Assembly (NCBI GenBank): GCA_964006375.1
Contig: OZ023266.1
Coordinates: 159,777,292-159,841,291 of the forward strand
Source of the DNA: Tillus elongatus
Taxonomy: Eukaryota > Arthropoda > Insecta > Coleoptera > Cleridae
Direction of reading: 5' to 3'
DNA length: 64,000 nucleotides
Under the pieces are notes generated by a model. It was not told the DNA's origin, did no database searches, and saw nothing but the letters and a program-made list of their open reading frames with translations. Positions 41,658 to 52,680 of the stretch are shown here, piece after piece. Position 1 is the stretch's first letter; each line of letters begins with the position of its first letter. Position numbers and translations under genes: made by a program.

Positions 41658-43020
41658 CGTTTAAAAGCAGCTACCCTAACCCTCTTCAGCCACTCAAAAG
41701 CCCTGGTTCTCTAAATCCTGTGACAAGGCCAGACTTGAAAAGGTCAAAGCTCACAAAACGCTTCTACACAATTCCAGTCAAGAAAACCGTCAAGCATTTA
41801 ACGAAGCAAGAAACCACTATGTCCGCATTCTTCCTGAGGCAAAAAACTTGTTTAATAACTACATCAAAAACAAAGTCCTCTCAAGCTCCAACGGCAGCAA
41901 ACCCTTTTGGACTCTTGCTAAATCTATTGGGAATAATTCCTGCAAGAGCACGTTCCCACCTCTTGTTTCAGGGGATAAAATTGTTTCTACCGCCCTGGGA
42001 AAGGCTGAGCTTTTTGCCTCGTTGTTCGCCGGCAACTCTACACTCAACCCACCTCAAAATGTTCAACCACCAACAGTCCCCAATGTAGCGCATAAAATGA
42101 CGGATATCATTTATCAAGCCTCTGGCCTTGACGAGATCTCAGCAATTGTTTTGAAAAAATGCGCACCAGAACCTGCTCCTATCCTGACTCGTCCGTTTCA
42201 GACATCTTACAATGGAGGCATATTCCCTAGTAACTGGAAAACTGCTCGAGTACAACCCGTCTTCAATAAAGGATCCAACGCGTTTTCTAGCCACTACAGG
42301 CGTGTATTTCTCTCCTTTCAGTCGTCTCTAAAGTGATGGAAAAGTATATCAACACCGAATTACTTATATTTCTTGAAAAATACAGTCTCATCCACGACAG
42401 GCAGTATGGATTTCATCAGCGCAGATCAACTGCCAAACTCCTTTCCTTTGTCACGCATTTTTGGAACAAGTCTATGCAACTACACGGTGAATCCCAGATT
42501 GTTGCTCTAGACATATCCCAAGCATTCGACCAGGTGTGGCACGCAGCGCTGCTTAATAAACTTCCTGCTTATGGCCTACCACCAAAACTCTCTACCTGGA
42601 AAGCAAATTTTCACTCCAACCGGGGAATTTCTGTTGTCTTGGATGGCCTTTCCGCTAAACTGTATCCAATTAATGCAGCTGTTCCTCAAAGTGCAGGCTT
42701 AGCTCCTACTTTGTTTCTTCTGAACATCAATGACCTCCTCTCTAGCACATCCAACCCAGTTCACAGTTACGCGGACGACAGCACTCTCCACTCAAATATA
42801 CAATATTCAAAAGCCTGTCTCTTTAGCCCAATTAGATGAGGATCGCAGACTCATGGAGGGTTCTGTCTCCGTGCATCTTAAAAAAATATTAGACTGGGGA
42901 AGTAAAAATCTTGTATAATTCAACCCCACCAAATCTCAGTCTTGCTTTCTATCTCGCAAAATATACACCAGCCTTGGATGTATTTAGGCTGTAAGCACTC
43001 GTGGTGTTCTGTTGAAATTT
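41656..43020 (+). pseudogene. LINE family K, RT-containing fragment with an internal 3' deletion
   Basis: Regions in order: KVLSSSNGSKPFWTLAKSIG, PPLVSGDKIVSTALGKAELF, SGLDEISAIVLKKC, then YINTELLIFLEKYSLIHDRQ, YGFHQRRSTAKLLSFVTHFW, IVALDISQAFDQVWHAALLN, AVPQSAGLAPTLFLLNINDL and the catalytic SYADDSTLHSN. The first RT aspartate (LDISQAFDQVWH) and YADD are intact. After SCFLSRKIYTS the sequence jumps directly to the 3' UTR (TTTAGGCTGTAAGC), so about 600 bp of the C-terminal region is deleted. Frameshifts at about 42110 and 42835. Confidence 0.8.
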
Positions 43021-43065
43021 AAAAAAAATATTGGCAATATTCCTCACTTTTTTACACCCTGTACC

Positions 43066-43068
<3 letters not shown>

Positions 43069-43142
<74 letters not shown>
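43069..43142. repeat. (TA)n microsatellite between two LINE fragments
   Basis: 74 bp of TA repeats directly before another LINE family K 3' end. Confidence 0.95.
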
Positions 43143-43143
<1 letters not shown>

Positions 43144-43295
43144 TGTAAAAGATACATGTTTTTCCTTCTCCTCCGAACCTCCAAACCTTCAAGTCCAGAA
43201 TTAACAAGTTGCCTCTTTCCTCCTTGTCAACACCCACGGTACGATAGTATTTAGGCTGTAAGCCCTCGTGGTGTGTTGTTGACATAAAAAAAAAA
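43143..43295 (+). pseudogene. LINE family K, 3'-most fragment
   Basis: Only the last codons (YMFFLLLRTSKPSSPELTSC in one frame; the coding frame gives NLQTFKSRIN-like) and the 3' end GTGGTGTGTTGTTGACAT plus A-run remain. Confidence 0.65.
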
Positions 43296-44205
43296 CTTAT
43301 AAAGTTTTAATAATTTTCAACCCTAAATTATGCGCCATACAGTCGCGATCTAGTCACAAGCAAAGTTTTTCTACGAACACTGGCTAAACACTAGCCTGAC
43401 TTTTCAAGAACATTGTAAAATATCTCAATTTTCTCACACAACCATATGATATCTTAGATTAGATCTATAGTGAAGTTGGTTGAACCGTTCGAAACTTAAT
43501 AACAAATCACCACCAGTTGTCGTTGACACAAATATATCGCCTCCGACTTATTCTTCCTCAAATACTTTGTAGTTTGAGATCTGGTCGCTAGTCCCATGTA
43601 ACTTATCGAAATACTCTGATGAAGTTGCAAAGAAGTTCACTCCTCATAGCGCTGATTCCGGACATATTTTGTAATGCTTCGCCAAAAGCTGGCGACTGTT
43701 ACGAACTGAAAATCTATACCCCAGAAAAGCTTCGCTTCATATTACTTGTAGAGAACTGGCGTCTTACGATTCCTTCACATTCCCCCGACAATAACACATA
43801 TAAAATTGTTCGAAAGTAAATAAACGCGGATGGCTTTTGAAGAGAACAAACATTTCACAGTTTCTCCTAGTTTTCTCTTATATATTACTTCTGTCGCTTT
43901 GTACGTTCGTGGTGAGGCGGAAATAATAAAATTGTGACGTTTTTGACGAGTTCATTATGGCATCTTTCACGAAAACTTTTTAAAATATTTCAAACGATTT
44001 GATTTGATCAAGACGACATAAATTGAATTCTTATAAGTCTTTGAAAGACGTATAAGACTGTTAAGCGGGTTCTGCTAAAAGGATCGGAGAACGTGAGACA
44101 CAGAATTTTCATATAGGCGTGTTTGATGTTTGTAACTTTATTTTATTTTCTATTGGTATTACAAATGAGACAGAACTGCGAACATTAGTAGGTACAGATC
44201 GGGGG
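43296..44205. other. No gene recognised
   Basis: A 66-codon frame at 43619-43819 (MKLQRSSLLIALIPDIFCNA) starts with a hydrophobic stretch but has no other support. Confidence 0.35.
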
Positions 44206-45164
44206 TTCTGAGCCCTCCACCCATAGTACAGGCAATAGAGGAGCCCGTTACTCTTGTCCATAATGCATTAAACTACAGGAGTTATTTTTTTTGATAGATA
44301 GGTTCAGAATGACGTACTAAATGTAAAAATACAAAATCCTTACAAATTAGGAGGGCGGAAGTGCCGCCTTTTTTAGAAAAACCATTTTGGCGCATATCTC
44401 CGTAACCGTGCAGTTTAGGCCAAAAATGATAATGACCTTTATTGTAGATAATTGCATTTCTCATCTTTTTTGTTAAATAATTTTTTTGTATCACTAACCC
44501 TTTACAACTTATACGACTATTAGCATTCATTTATTGACTTTTTACCTATATATTGGTTAATAATTGTTTAAGAAATAAAATGCTTATAACTCAACTTTTC
44601 AATCGACAAACTTACCACAATTTTTACTGAAAACTTTTTTTTCTCAAATCAATATTTTCAAAGTTATAACGCCTTAAATGTTGCACTTTTCAATCGACAA
44701 ATTTTTCTGGTAATATTTTAGTGAAATGAAGGACAATGACGGTTGAAGCTCAGGCTTTGTGAAACATTCTTCTTGAGACATTTTCTTTCTAAAGCTTATA
44801 TTAGTTTCAGGTTCTTTGCCTAAATGTTGCCAATTTTGACGTTTTAAATCGCGACTTTGACGTTTTGGGGAAAACCCCAATTTATTTTTCTTTAAATGCC
44901 TATAACTTTTGTATCTTTTAACCGATAAAACTAAATGGTAGGTAATTTACGTATTATGATATAAACAGGCCTACCGAATTTGGTTGCCTTTACTTTGTTA
45001 TTTCCGGAGATATGATTTTTCTTTCGAAAGAAAAAAAAACACTAAATTTTCCTAGAAAACCTGAGCCGATCTTCCTGGCTAACGAACTTATCCAAGCCAC
45101 TTGCAAAAGATAGGTATTAACCAAATTTAATCAAAATCAGCCCATTATTTTTTGAGTTATCGGT

Positions 45165-45259
<95 letters not shown>

Positions 45260-45815
45260 ATATAGAAATTGAAACTGACCCCGGATATGTGTTCTAGGGG
45301 GCATAATTAGCGCACATTTGAAAAAAAAAAAATCAAAATTCAAAAGTCGGAGTCTCCTCATTAGTGAATGTTTTTAAAGAAAATTAACTAAAATTAATTT
45401 GAGACAAAAAAGTTTTAAGTAAAAGTTCTAGAAAATTTGTCGATATAAAAGTTAAGTTATAAGCATATAATTTTTTAAACAATTATTAACAAGAATATAG
45501 GTAAAATAGTCAGTAAACGAATGCTAATAGTCTTATAAGTTGTAAACGGTGAGTGATACAAAAAAAAATTATTCAACTAGAAAGATGGGAAATGCAATTA
45601 TCTACAATAAAGGTCATTACCATTTTCGGCCTAAACTGCACGGTTACGAAGCTATAGGCTGAAACGGTTTTTCTCAAAATGGCGGCACTTCCGTAAGGAT
45701 ATTGTGTTTTTACATTCAGTACGTTATTCTGAACCTATGTATAAAAAAAATAACTCTTGTAGTTTAATGAAGAAACAAATTCTCTATTGCCTGTATTACC
45801 AACTCCACTCACACT
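44206..45815. repeat. Long inverted repeat (~400-bp arms) interrupted by a Helentron-like element
   Basis: The left arm 44220-44640 and right arm 45420-45810 are inverted copies, sharing GATAATGACCTTTATTGTAG, CGGTTACG/CGTAACCG and GGCGGAAGTGCCGCC-type words. The nested segment 44690-45420 is Helentron-like with (TA)n at 45169-45256. Without it the arms would nearly touch, giving a fold-back or long-TIR element of about 0.9 kb. Confidence 0.6.
44690..45420 (-). mobile_element. Helentron-like element fragment with (TA)n
   Basis: Body CAATGACGGTTGAAGCTCAG, CTGGCTAACGAACTTATCCA, (TA)n at 45169-45256, then CCGGATATGTGTTCTAGGGG and an ending TTAGTGAATGTTTTTAAAGA. Confidence 0.65.
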
Positions 45816-46640
45816 GCGCATTCGCGCAGTGACGTCACAGGGTGGGGATCTAACCTGAGGTGACGTCATCCAAGATGGCATCCAAGCTGGCAGCCAATAT
45901 GGCGGCTGGCAGTTGACATTCCAAGATAGCAGCTAGATAGACGACCAATAGGGAGTCTAACTTGAGATGACGCCATCCAAGATGGCGTCCAATATGGCCA
46001 ACCAGAAGTGAAAAACCTGGGAAATTTAAAATTTTAAGCGACACGTGGCACCACCGGTCAAAATAAGAGGAGCAACCATTTTCATTTTTACAAAAATGAC
46101 GTATGTAAAGTGGCGGTTGGCGCATGCGCATACCAACTTTTTTTACTGAGCGGTGCAGAGGTATAGTGTTTGAAATCATGTTACTCACCGTGACGAGTAT
46201 AACGCAACGCCGCTGCCGGAGGTGGTATTGGTGGCGGAGGGGGCTGCGTCACTGCTCAGAATCGGATTTATAGAATCTCTCTTGATATCTAGATGTAACC
46301 CCTTTAAATAAAATGGCCTGTCATTTTAATTTTTATAAAAATGACGTATGCAAAGATGGCGGTTTGCGCATTCGCAAACCAACTTTCTTATCAAACGGCG
46401 TAGAGGTATAATGTTTGATGTCATGTTACTCGTCATGACGAGTAGAATGCAGCGCCGTCACCGTAGGTGGAGGCAGGGGAAGGTGGGGGCAGCGGAAACC
46501 AACGTTCTTATTAGTTGACGTAGAGGTATAGTGTTTGGTATCATGGTAATCGGCTTGAAGAGTTGAATTCAAATCTGGCATCGCCGCCGCTGGAGGCGGT
46601 GGTGGGGGCGGCGCAAGCCAACTTTCTTAATTTTCTGCTT
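45816..46640 (+). repeat. GC-rich tandem repeat with CRE- and YY1-like motifs
   Basis: Much GC-richer than the surroundings. CRE-like TGACGTCA occurs at about 45830 and 45861, with a variant TGACGCCA at about 45968. AAGATGGC-type words (YY1-like) recur near 45873, 45980 and 46352. From 46078 a diverged unit is repeated: AAAAATGACGTATG..GGCGGTT.GCGCAT.CGCA.ACCAACTTT, then a CGTAGAGGTATAGTGTTTG block and a GGTGGAGGCGG-rich block, restarting near 46320, 46380, 46500 and 46615. No coding frame survives. Confidence 0.6.
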
Positions 46641-47399
46641 AGATGCTCGGTGTTTGGTATTTTTTTATTTTTTGGGGCGTATTTTTTCAAATTTAAAACA
46701 ATGCGCGTTACTCTTATAGCCCAGTCAAATTAGACATTAATAATGAAAAATATACCGGATAATTGTAAATGGTTTTAATCGCTTCTTTTCTACTTCAGAG
46801 TGAAGAAAGAAAAGATCCTATTGGGTAGGGGGTGAGGTCGAGGAGCGGGGGATTAAAGGTGACTTTTCAGTTTTTCGCCTATATCTCGGAAACTATGAGT
46901 CGTGTCGAAACACTTTTACATGAAAGCTGACAAAATTTCCTGCAAGATTCACTACCTACTTTTGTTTCTAGGACGCATAGTTTCGGCTTTAGAGCGGTCT
47001 CAAACAGAACTTGCTGTCGCGCTCTGCAAAGAAACCCACATTTTGTGCCTTCCTGAGCTTTTAACTCTCACTGAAGTTAGTTACGTTCTTTCCCTTCCAC
47101 CCCTATAACTGTCATTACTAATTCTATATCTGACAGTCAAGGGCGGATTCAGTAATGTTTTCTAGGGGAAGAGACCTAGTGCAAAATCGCCCCAACACCC
47201 GTTGTATAGTGTAGACCTTGGGCTTCTGGAAGGAGGGGTGGGGCTTGGCACATACCTTCTTTTGAATTTGTTTTTATGACTTAACTGTTTAGGGTTACAG
47301 GGTGAGAAAGTATCAGACCATCATTTTATAAATTGAGGTTATTTAACATTAAATCAATGTTTGATATAAATTTATTATTATAAAATCAGAATGAGTAAG
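46641..47399. other. No gene recognised
   Basis: A 68-codon frame at 46902-47108 has no recognisable motif. Nothing else. Confidence 0.35.
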
Positions 47400-47790
47400 T
47401 TTCAGGAATGAATTAGTTCTGCCTATAGGGGGGGGGGGCATCATCCAAGGGGTCTTGGGGGTGCTCAGAGTCTTTCTCAAGCAGAATATCTTCATCAATG
47501 TGGGGGCCGTTGTTGCACGCCCCTTTTGCAGTTGCACACTATTGAGCAATGCACACACATCGTGTTCCACATCCTGTCGTGCAACCCCAAAATATGCCTT
47601 TGAGGATGTCCGCTGGAGCAGGGGGATCGTCCGTGGTGATGGGCCACAGGCTTCCGTCTGGGGCCATCTTCCAACCACAATCAGTTGGCTCCAGTGTGTT
47701 CCCCAGCCATTGCTGTACTTGCAGGTACACTCTAAAGGAGTGTCGCTAACCTGAACCTCTGGTTTGTGGTAAAGAGGCGAGGTCTGGTTT
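47400..47790 (-). pseudogene. Cysteine-rich CXC (tesmin/TSO1-like) domain pseudogene
   Basis: The minus-strand frame 47730-47539 reads VQQWLGNTLEPTDCGWKMAP, then WPITTDDPPAPADILKGIFW, GCTTGCGTRCVCIAQ, stop, and in the same frame CATAKGACNNGPHIDEDILL. The WLG..l.P..wGW....g.L.Pi.Td..PAP..iLk.i.C.C...C..RC.C pattern with a following C..C.G.C.N is the CXC-like tail of a multi-copy insect protein. Several cysteines are lost and a stop interrupts the domain. The longer overlapping 231-codon frame (48044-47349) is in a different frame and lacks these motifs. Confidence 0.5.
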
Positions 47791-48044
47791 GATTTGCATG
47801 GTGAATTTGAGGAATGCCGTGAACCGCTGATAAGTATATATCCCATAAAATCATTAAAAAGTCGACTGATTTCCAATTTGTGGAAATGGTTTATACAGTG
47901 GTGCACAACAGGCAGCATATATTTTTTAATAATCGTTATCCTGTTACACTTCTCATCGGTACGTCCTGGATTTAATGCATAAAATTTGAGAATCTTAAGC
48001 AGGTCGTACGTAATAAGGGTAACCAGGTAGTTGCCTGGCGTCAC

Positions 48045-48857
48045 ATCGCAATGGCACCAAATGTAAGTATCAGGAAACTTGCAAGTACTTCAACAACTTC
48101 TGTAGTTGGTTGCCGCCGAATCTTAAAAAGTATTAAGTCTCACCCATACAAAATTAATTTGGTAGAGGAACTTAATGAAGTCGGTCCTCATCTCCGCGTG
48201 CAATAAATGAGTAATTGTGCCGGAAGGAACCCCACCTTTTCTCACTCAAGCTGTTTTTCGATGAATGTGCGTTCCAACTGGACAACCAAGTCAACCGTCA
48301 TAATGGCCACTACTGAAATGGCTAAAATCCAATAATGTTTGGTAAAACTCATACGCAGTATCCAGGGAAATTGAATATTTGCGCGGTCATACTGGGAAAC
48401 CACCTCATAGGGACTTTCTTCCAACCAGGAAATCTAAATGGAAACATGTATCTGAATCTATTAGAAACGCACATCTACCCGACGACTGTGGAAGTATTGT
48501 AAAATGACAACATTTTGACCGAAGAGAATGTGTGATTTCAGCAGTATGGTGTTCCACCACACTATCCCTGTCGGATTTTCTTAATAAGAATTTTAGTAAC
48601 CACTGGATATGACGCAGAGGTTCAATTAAGTAGCCTTTCAGATCGCCAGATTTACCACCCTTTTTTTCTATAGGGAAACTTGAATCGGACAATTATGTGG
48701 CACGATCAAACTCACTTGAGGAGCGACTCGGCAAATTGTTAAAGAATGTCGACAGATAACGCCCGAAATGTTTCGAAATGTTCGTTCGGAAGTGGAGCAA
48801 ATATTTTATTATTGTATGGAAGTGGAGGGAAAACAATTTGAACATTTAATTAAATAA
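48045..48857 (+). pseudogene. ITm transposase pseudogene, highly decayed
   Basis: Pieces in several frames: NVSIRKLASTSTTSVVGCRR, ILKSIKSHPYKINLVEELNE, VFFDECAFQLDNQVNRHNGH, HQFRPGNLNGN-like LNGNMYLNLLETHIYP, QYGVPPHYPCRIFLNKNFSN, HWI.RRGSIK and FRSPDLPP. The C terminus ends EGKQFEHLIK with a stop at 48855-48857. Order and motifs match the transposase at 14675-16586. No TIRs identified. Confidence 0.65.
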
Positions 48858-49128
48858 CATTCTTTCATTCCTTGATATTTTGTCCTATTCTTTAATAAAT
48901 GATTTTATTGCCATTTCTAAAATTTTTTTTGACCTCTTAGGAGCAGTTTAAATAGTAAAATAGATTTTGTGATTTATTTGTCTTATAATTTTTACTTCCA
49001 CATCGTCACAACGTTTTACTGCACATCGTCACAACGTGTGGAAGTAAGGCATCGACGACAAAAATTTAATTTTTTTTTCGCTTAAACGTAAAAAGTGTCC
49101 AAACATAAGACTAGATGCATTCTCGCAA

Positions 49129-49189
49129 CAATTAGAACCGTAGACCGGTTTCGCTCTCATTAGAGCTCTTCAGTACGGCATACTAATTG
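49129..49189 (-). ncRNA. Type I hammerhead ribozyme, monomer 1
   Basis: On the minus strand: outer stem I CAATTAG, internal loop UAU, inner stem GCCGUA, then CUGAAGA (49173-49167). Stem II is GCUCU-AAUG-AGAGC, then GAAAC, stem III ACCGGU (49149-49144), GUC, then UACGGU, U, CUAAUUG closing stem I. All conserved core positions are present. The self-complementary ACCGGU stem III has no loop, which in known cases requires two motifs pairing as a dimer. Cleavage is expected between 49143 and 49142. Confidence 0.88.
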
Positions 49190-49434
49190 CAGCAAAAATG
49201 CATCAAAAATAACACGGCTATCGTATAGCCAGTCTTAAAACACTAAGTGAGTAGCGAACGTGTCGCCACCTAGTTCGGAACCAAGTACTTGTTGTCACGT
49301 CCGCTCCAAATAATACAGAGTATTAAAAATAGAGACGGTATACAACTAACTAACAATTTAAAAAATTGTTAGCCCTGGCCCATTTCTACCCCAATATAGG
49401 GACAAAGTATGTAAGACTAGATGCATTCTCGCAA

Positions 49435-49495
49435 CAATTAGAACCGTAGACCGGTTTCGCTCTCATTAGAGCTCTTCAGTACGGCATACTAATTG
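49435..49495 (-). ncRNA. Type I hammerhead ribozyme, monomer 2
   Basis: Same sequence as the monomer 1 motif, shifted by 306 bp. Predicted cleavage is between 49449 and 49448. A transcript covering both motifs could release a 306-nt RNA. Confidence 0.88.
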
Positions 49496-49805
49496 CAGCA
49501 AAAATGCATCAAAAATAACACGGCTATCGTATAGCCAGTCTTAAAACACTAAGTGAGTAGCGAACGTGTCGCCACCTAGTTCGGAACCAAGTACTTGTTG
49601 TCACGTCCGCTCCAAATAATACAGAGTATTAAAAATAGAGACGGTATACAACTAACTAACAATTTAAAAAATTGTTAGCCCTGGCCCATTTCTACCCCAA
49701 TATAGGGACAAAGTATGTAAGATAGGTGGCGACACGTTCGCTACTCACTTAGTGTTTTAAGACTGGCTATACGATAGCCGTGTTATTTTTGATGCATTTT
49801 TGCTG

Positions 49806-49866
49806 CAATTAGTATGCCGTACTGAAGAGCTCTAATGAGAGCGAAACCGGTCTACGGTTCTAATTG
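49806..49866 (+). ncRNA. Type I hammerhead ribozyme, inverted monomer
   Basis: Plus-strand copy: CAATTAG (49806-49812), GCCGUA (49816-49821), CUGAAGA (49822-49828), stem II 49829-49842, GAAA (49843-49846), ACCGGU (49846-49851), C49852 at the cleavage site, UACGGU (49853-49858), CUAAUUG (49860-49866). Confidence 0.88.
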
Positions 49867-51507
49867 TTGCGAGAATGCATCTAGTCTTACATACTTTGTC
49901 CCTATATTGGGGTAGAAATGGGCCAGGGCTAACAATTTTTTAAATTGTTAGTTAGTTGTATACCGTCTCTATTTTTAATACTCTGTATTATTTGGAGCGG
50001 ACGTGACAACAAGTACTTGGTTCCGAACTAGGTGGCGACACGTTCGCTACTCACTTAGTGTGTCCAAACATATTGAAAACATGATTTGAGAACGATTTTT
50101 TTGTCTGTCGGTCTGTATGTCTGTCTCTTTGTAGCCACGATAACTTTAGAACGAATTGAGATGTCGTGATCAAATTTGGTATACAGTTAGTAACCGATAA
50201 ACGAACGGTTCGGATAGTTTTTGCGTAAAAAACTCCATCCAGGGGTTAGGGGATGAATGGGGGGTGATTTGGGGAAAATTGACTGTTTTCGTTAAAACTT
50301 GAGTAACACAACGTTTTAGGGTGTGTTTATTAGAAAACTTTCAATTTCACCAACATCCGGTATTCTATGCTGAAATTAAATTAGGGGTAGCCACAAGCTA
50401 GAACGGCGTGGAAAGTCAATAAAAACTTGATTCTGAAACGATTTTTTTTGTGTGTCGTTCGGTCTGTCGCGCTGTACGTCTGCCATTAGACGGAATAACT
50501 TTAGAACGAGTTGAGTTATCGTCTTCAAATTTGGTATACTGTTAGCACCTGACAAACAACCGGTTCTGATTGTTTTTGGGTAAAATCGGTCCAAGTGAGA
50601 GGGGATGAATGGGCGCTGATTTGGTAAAAATTAATATTTTTTCGTTAAAACTCTAGTAATATAACGTTTTGTGGTTTGTTAGCTATAAAACTCTTAGTTT
50701 CATAAAAAATCTGGTATCCTGTGCTGAAATTGGGGTTGAATGTGTGGGGGTGGAGTAACGGTGACAGAAATTTTGAAATGTCTTCTTTGCTAAAACGACG
50801 TAAAAAGTCTCTAAATATGTAGAAAATTGGATTGTGAAACGATTTTTTTGTCTATCTGTCTGTCGGTCGATCTGTCGGCCTGTACGCCTATCTGTTAGTA
50901 GGCGCAATAACTTTCGAACAAATTGAGTACAGTTGATTCATGCCAATATAAAGTCCGACAATCGACAACCGTCACTAGAATATATTACGTGTTAATGGGT
51001 CAATGGACTTACGTCTTAGGCCAAACAAAATAGACATATAATAGAATAGATCCAATCTTCAAATTTGATATCCAGTTAGCACCCGACCACGGAACGCTTC
51101 TAATTATTTCTGGGTCACATCTCTTCAGGGAGTAGGGGATAAATGAAGGGGGTGATTTTGTGAAAGTTGACATTTTTTCGTTAAAATTCTAGTAATATAA
51201 CGTTTCACTTTATGGGTACAGGAACTTGAATATTTTCTTTATGATTAAGTCATGGACCCTGACCTAGTTTTATTAGAATGTATTTCTGAGAAGAGTAGAT
51301 TATCACAGCTATGTGGAAGTTATGATTGAATTTGTAGCACTATTCATTTAACAACAAAATACATTTGAAACAATTCCTCTCTTCAGTCAATAAATCGATA
51401 AACCGACAACTGGTAGTAATAGTTCGGATGGGGTAAGTGCGTTATGGTAGCATATTTACACTTTTTTTAAATTTAGTAATTTTCTCTCAGTTAATAAAAT
51501 TGAAGAT

Positions 51508-51615
<108 letters not shown>

Positions 51616-51677
51616 TGTGTAAAACCCAAATGAAATAAATTCATTATTTCGGTTACTGTACATTATTATAAAAAAGC

Positions 51678-52384
<707 letters not shown>

Positions 52385-52680
52385 AATCCCGAAACACGTC
52401 AAATTTAAATTATAAATTCACATTTTTCAACGTAAAAATGCGATTCCTACCTTCAACCCCCTTCGAATGACAGGTACAACCCCCAATTTTTTAAAGGGGA
52501 AGTATAGGCTTGTGATATGTCGTTTGAAAGGTCTGATCATTCTCTATTTAAAAATGTTATCGTTTTCAAGTTTATTGCAACAATAAAGATAGAATAAAAT
52601 CAAATCATGTGGTTACCGAAATTCGCTACAATACAACAAAAAACTAAAATGTAATGCAAAAAGTAATAAAATGTAAAACA

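Larger units (their letters stand above)
49108..50059. mobile_element. Young retrozyme-like unit: two direct plus 1.1 inverted 306-bp hammerhead monomers
   Basis: Two apparently identical 306-bp monomers (49108-49413 and 49414-49719, period measured from CTAGATGCAT at 49111 and 49417) read in one direction. From 49723 the same monomer follows inverted (1.1 copies), ending CTCACTTAGT. Each monomer contains one hammerhead motif, on the minus strand in the first two and on the plus strand in the third. The direct repeat GTGTCCAAACATA (49095-49107 and 50060-50072) flanks the unit. The flanking satellite reads continuously if one copy and the unit are removed, so this is a discrete insertion with a 13-bp target duplication. 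No protein is encoded. Known comparison: metazoan retrozymes (~300-nt hammerhead tandem repeats, circular RNA intermediates, Penelope-like helper). Mobilisation by that route is inference. Confidence 0.85.
48900..51210 (+). repeat. Diverged tandem satellite-like repeat with GTCT-rich starts
   Basis: Units of about 350-410 bp start near 50090, 50435 and 50845 with ACGATTTTTTTGTCTGTC-like sequence. AATAACTTTAGAACGA, CAAATTTGGTAT, GGGGATGAATGG and AACGTTTTGTGG-like blocks follow in the same order. The third unit has an extra ~115 bp (about 50936-51050). An earlier partial unit precedes 49107. A palindromic TTACTTCCACA..TGTGGAAGTAA is at about 48997-49047. Confidence 0.6.

Noticed and set aside
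47349..48044. 231-codon minus-strand frame, the longest non-TE-looking ORF in the right half
   Set aside because: It has no recognisable domain and overlaps in another frame a CXC-type domain with strong motif order. The long frame is most likely a chance shadow of the pseudogene.
49846..49860. Alternative hammerhead fold with stem III CCG/CGG and cleavage after GUU
   Set aside because: It leaves stem I unpaired next to the core. The fold with palindromic ACCGGU and GUC|UACGGU pairs GCCGUA perfectly and matches known dimeric type I hammerheads.
49108..50059. Interpretation as an ordinary satellite or CRISPR-like array
   Set aside because: The period is 306 bp with an inverted third copy and a flanking target duplication. 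There are no short repeat/spacer units, and the genome is eukaryotic.
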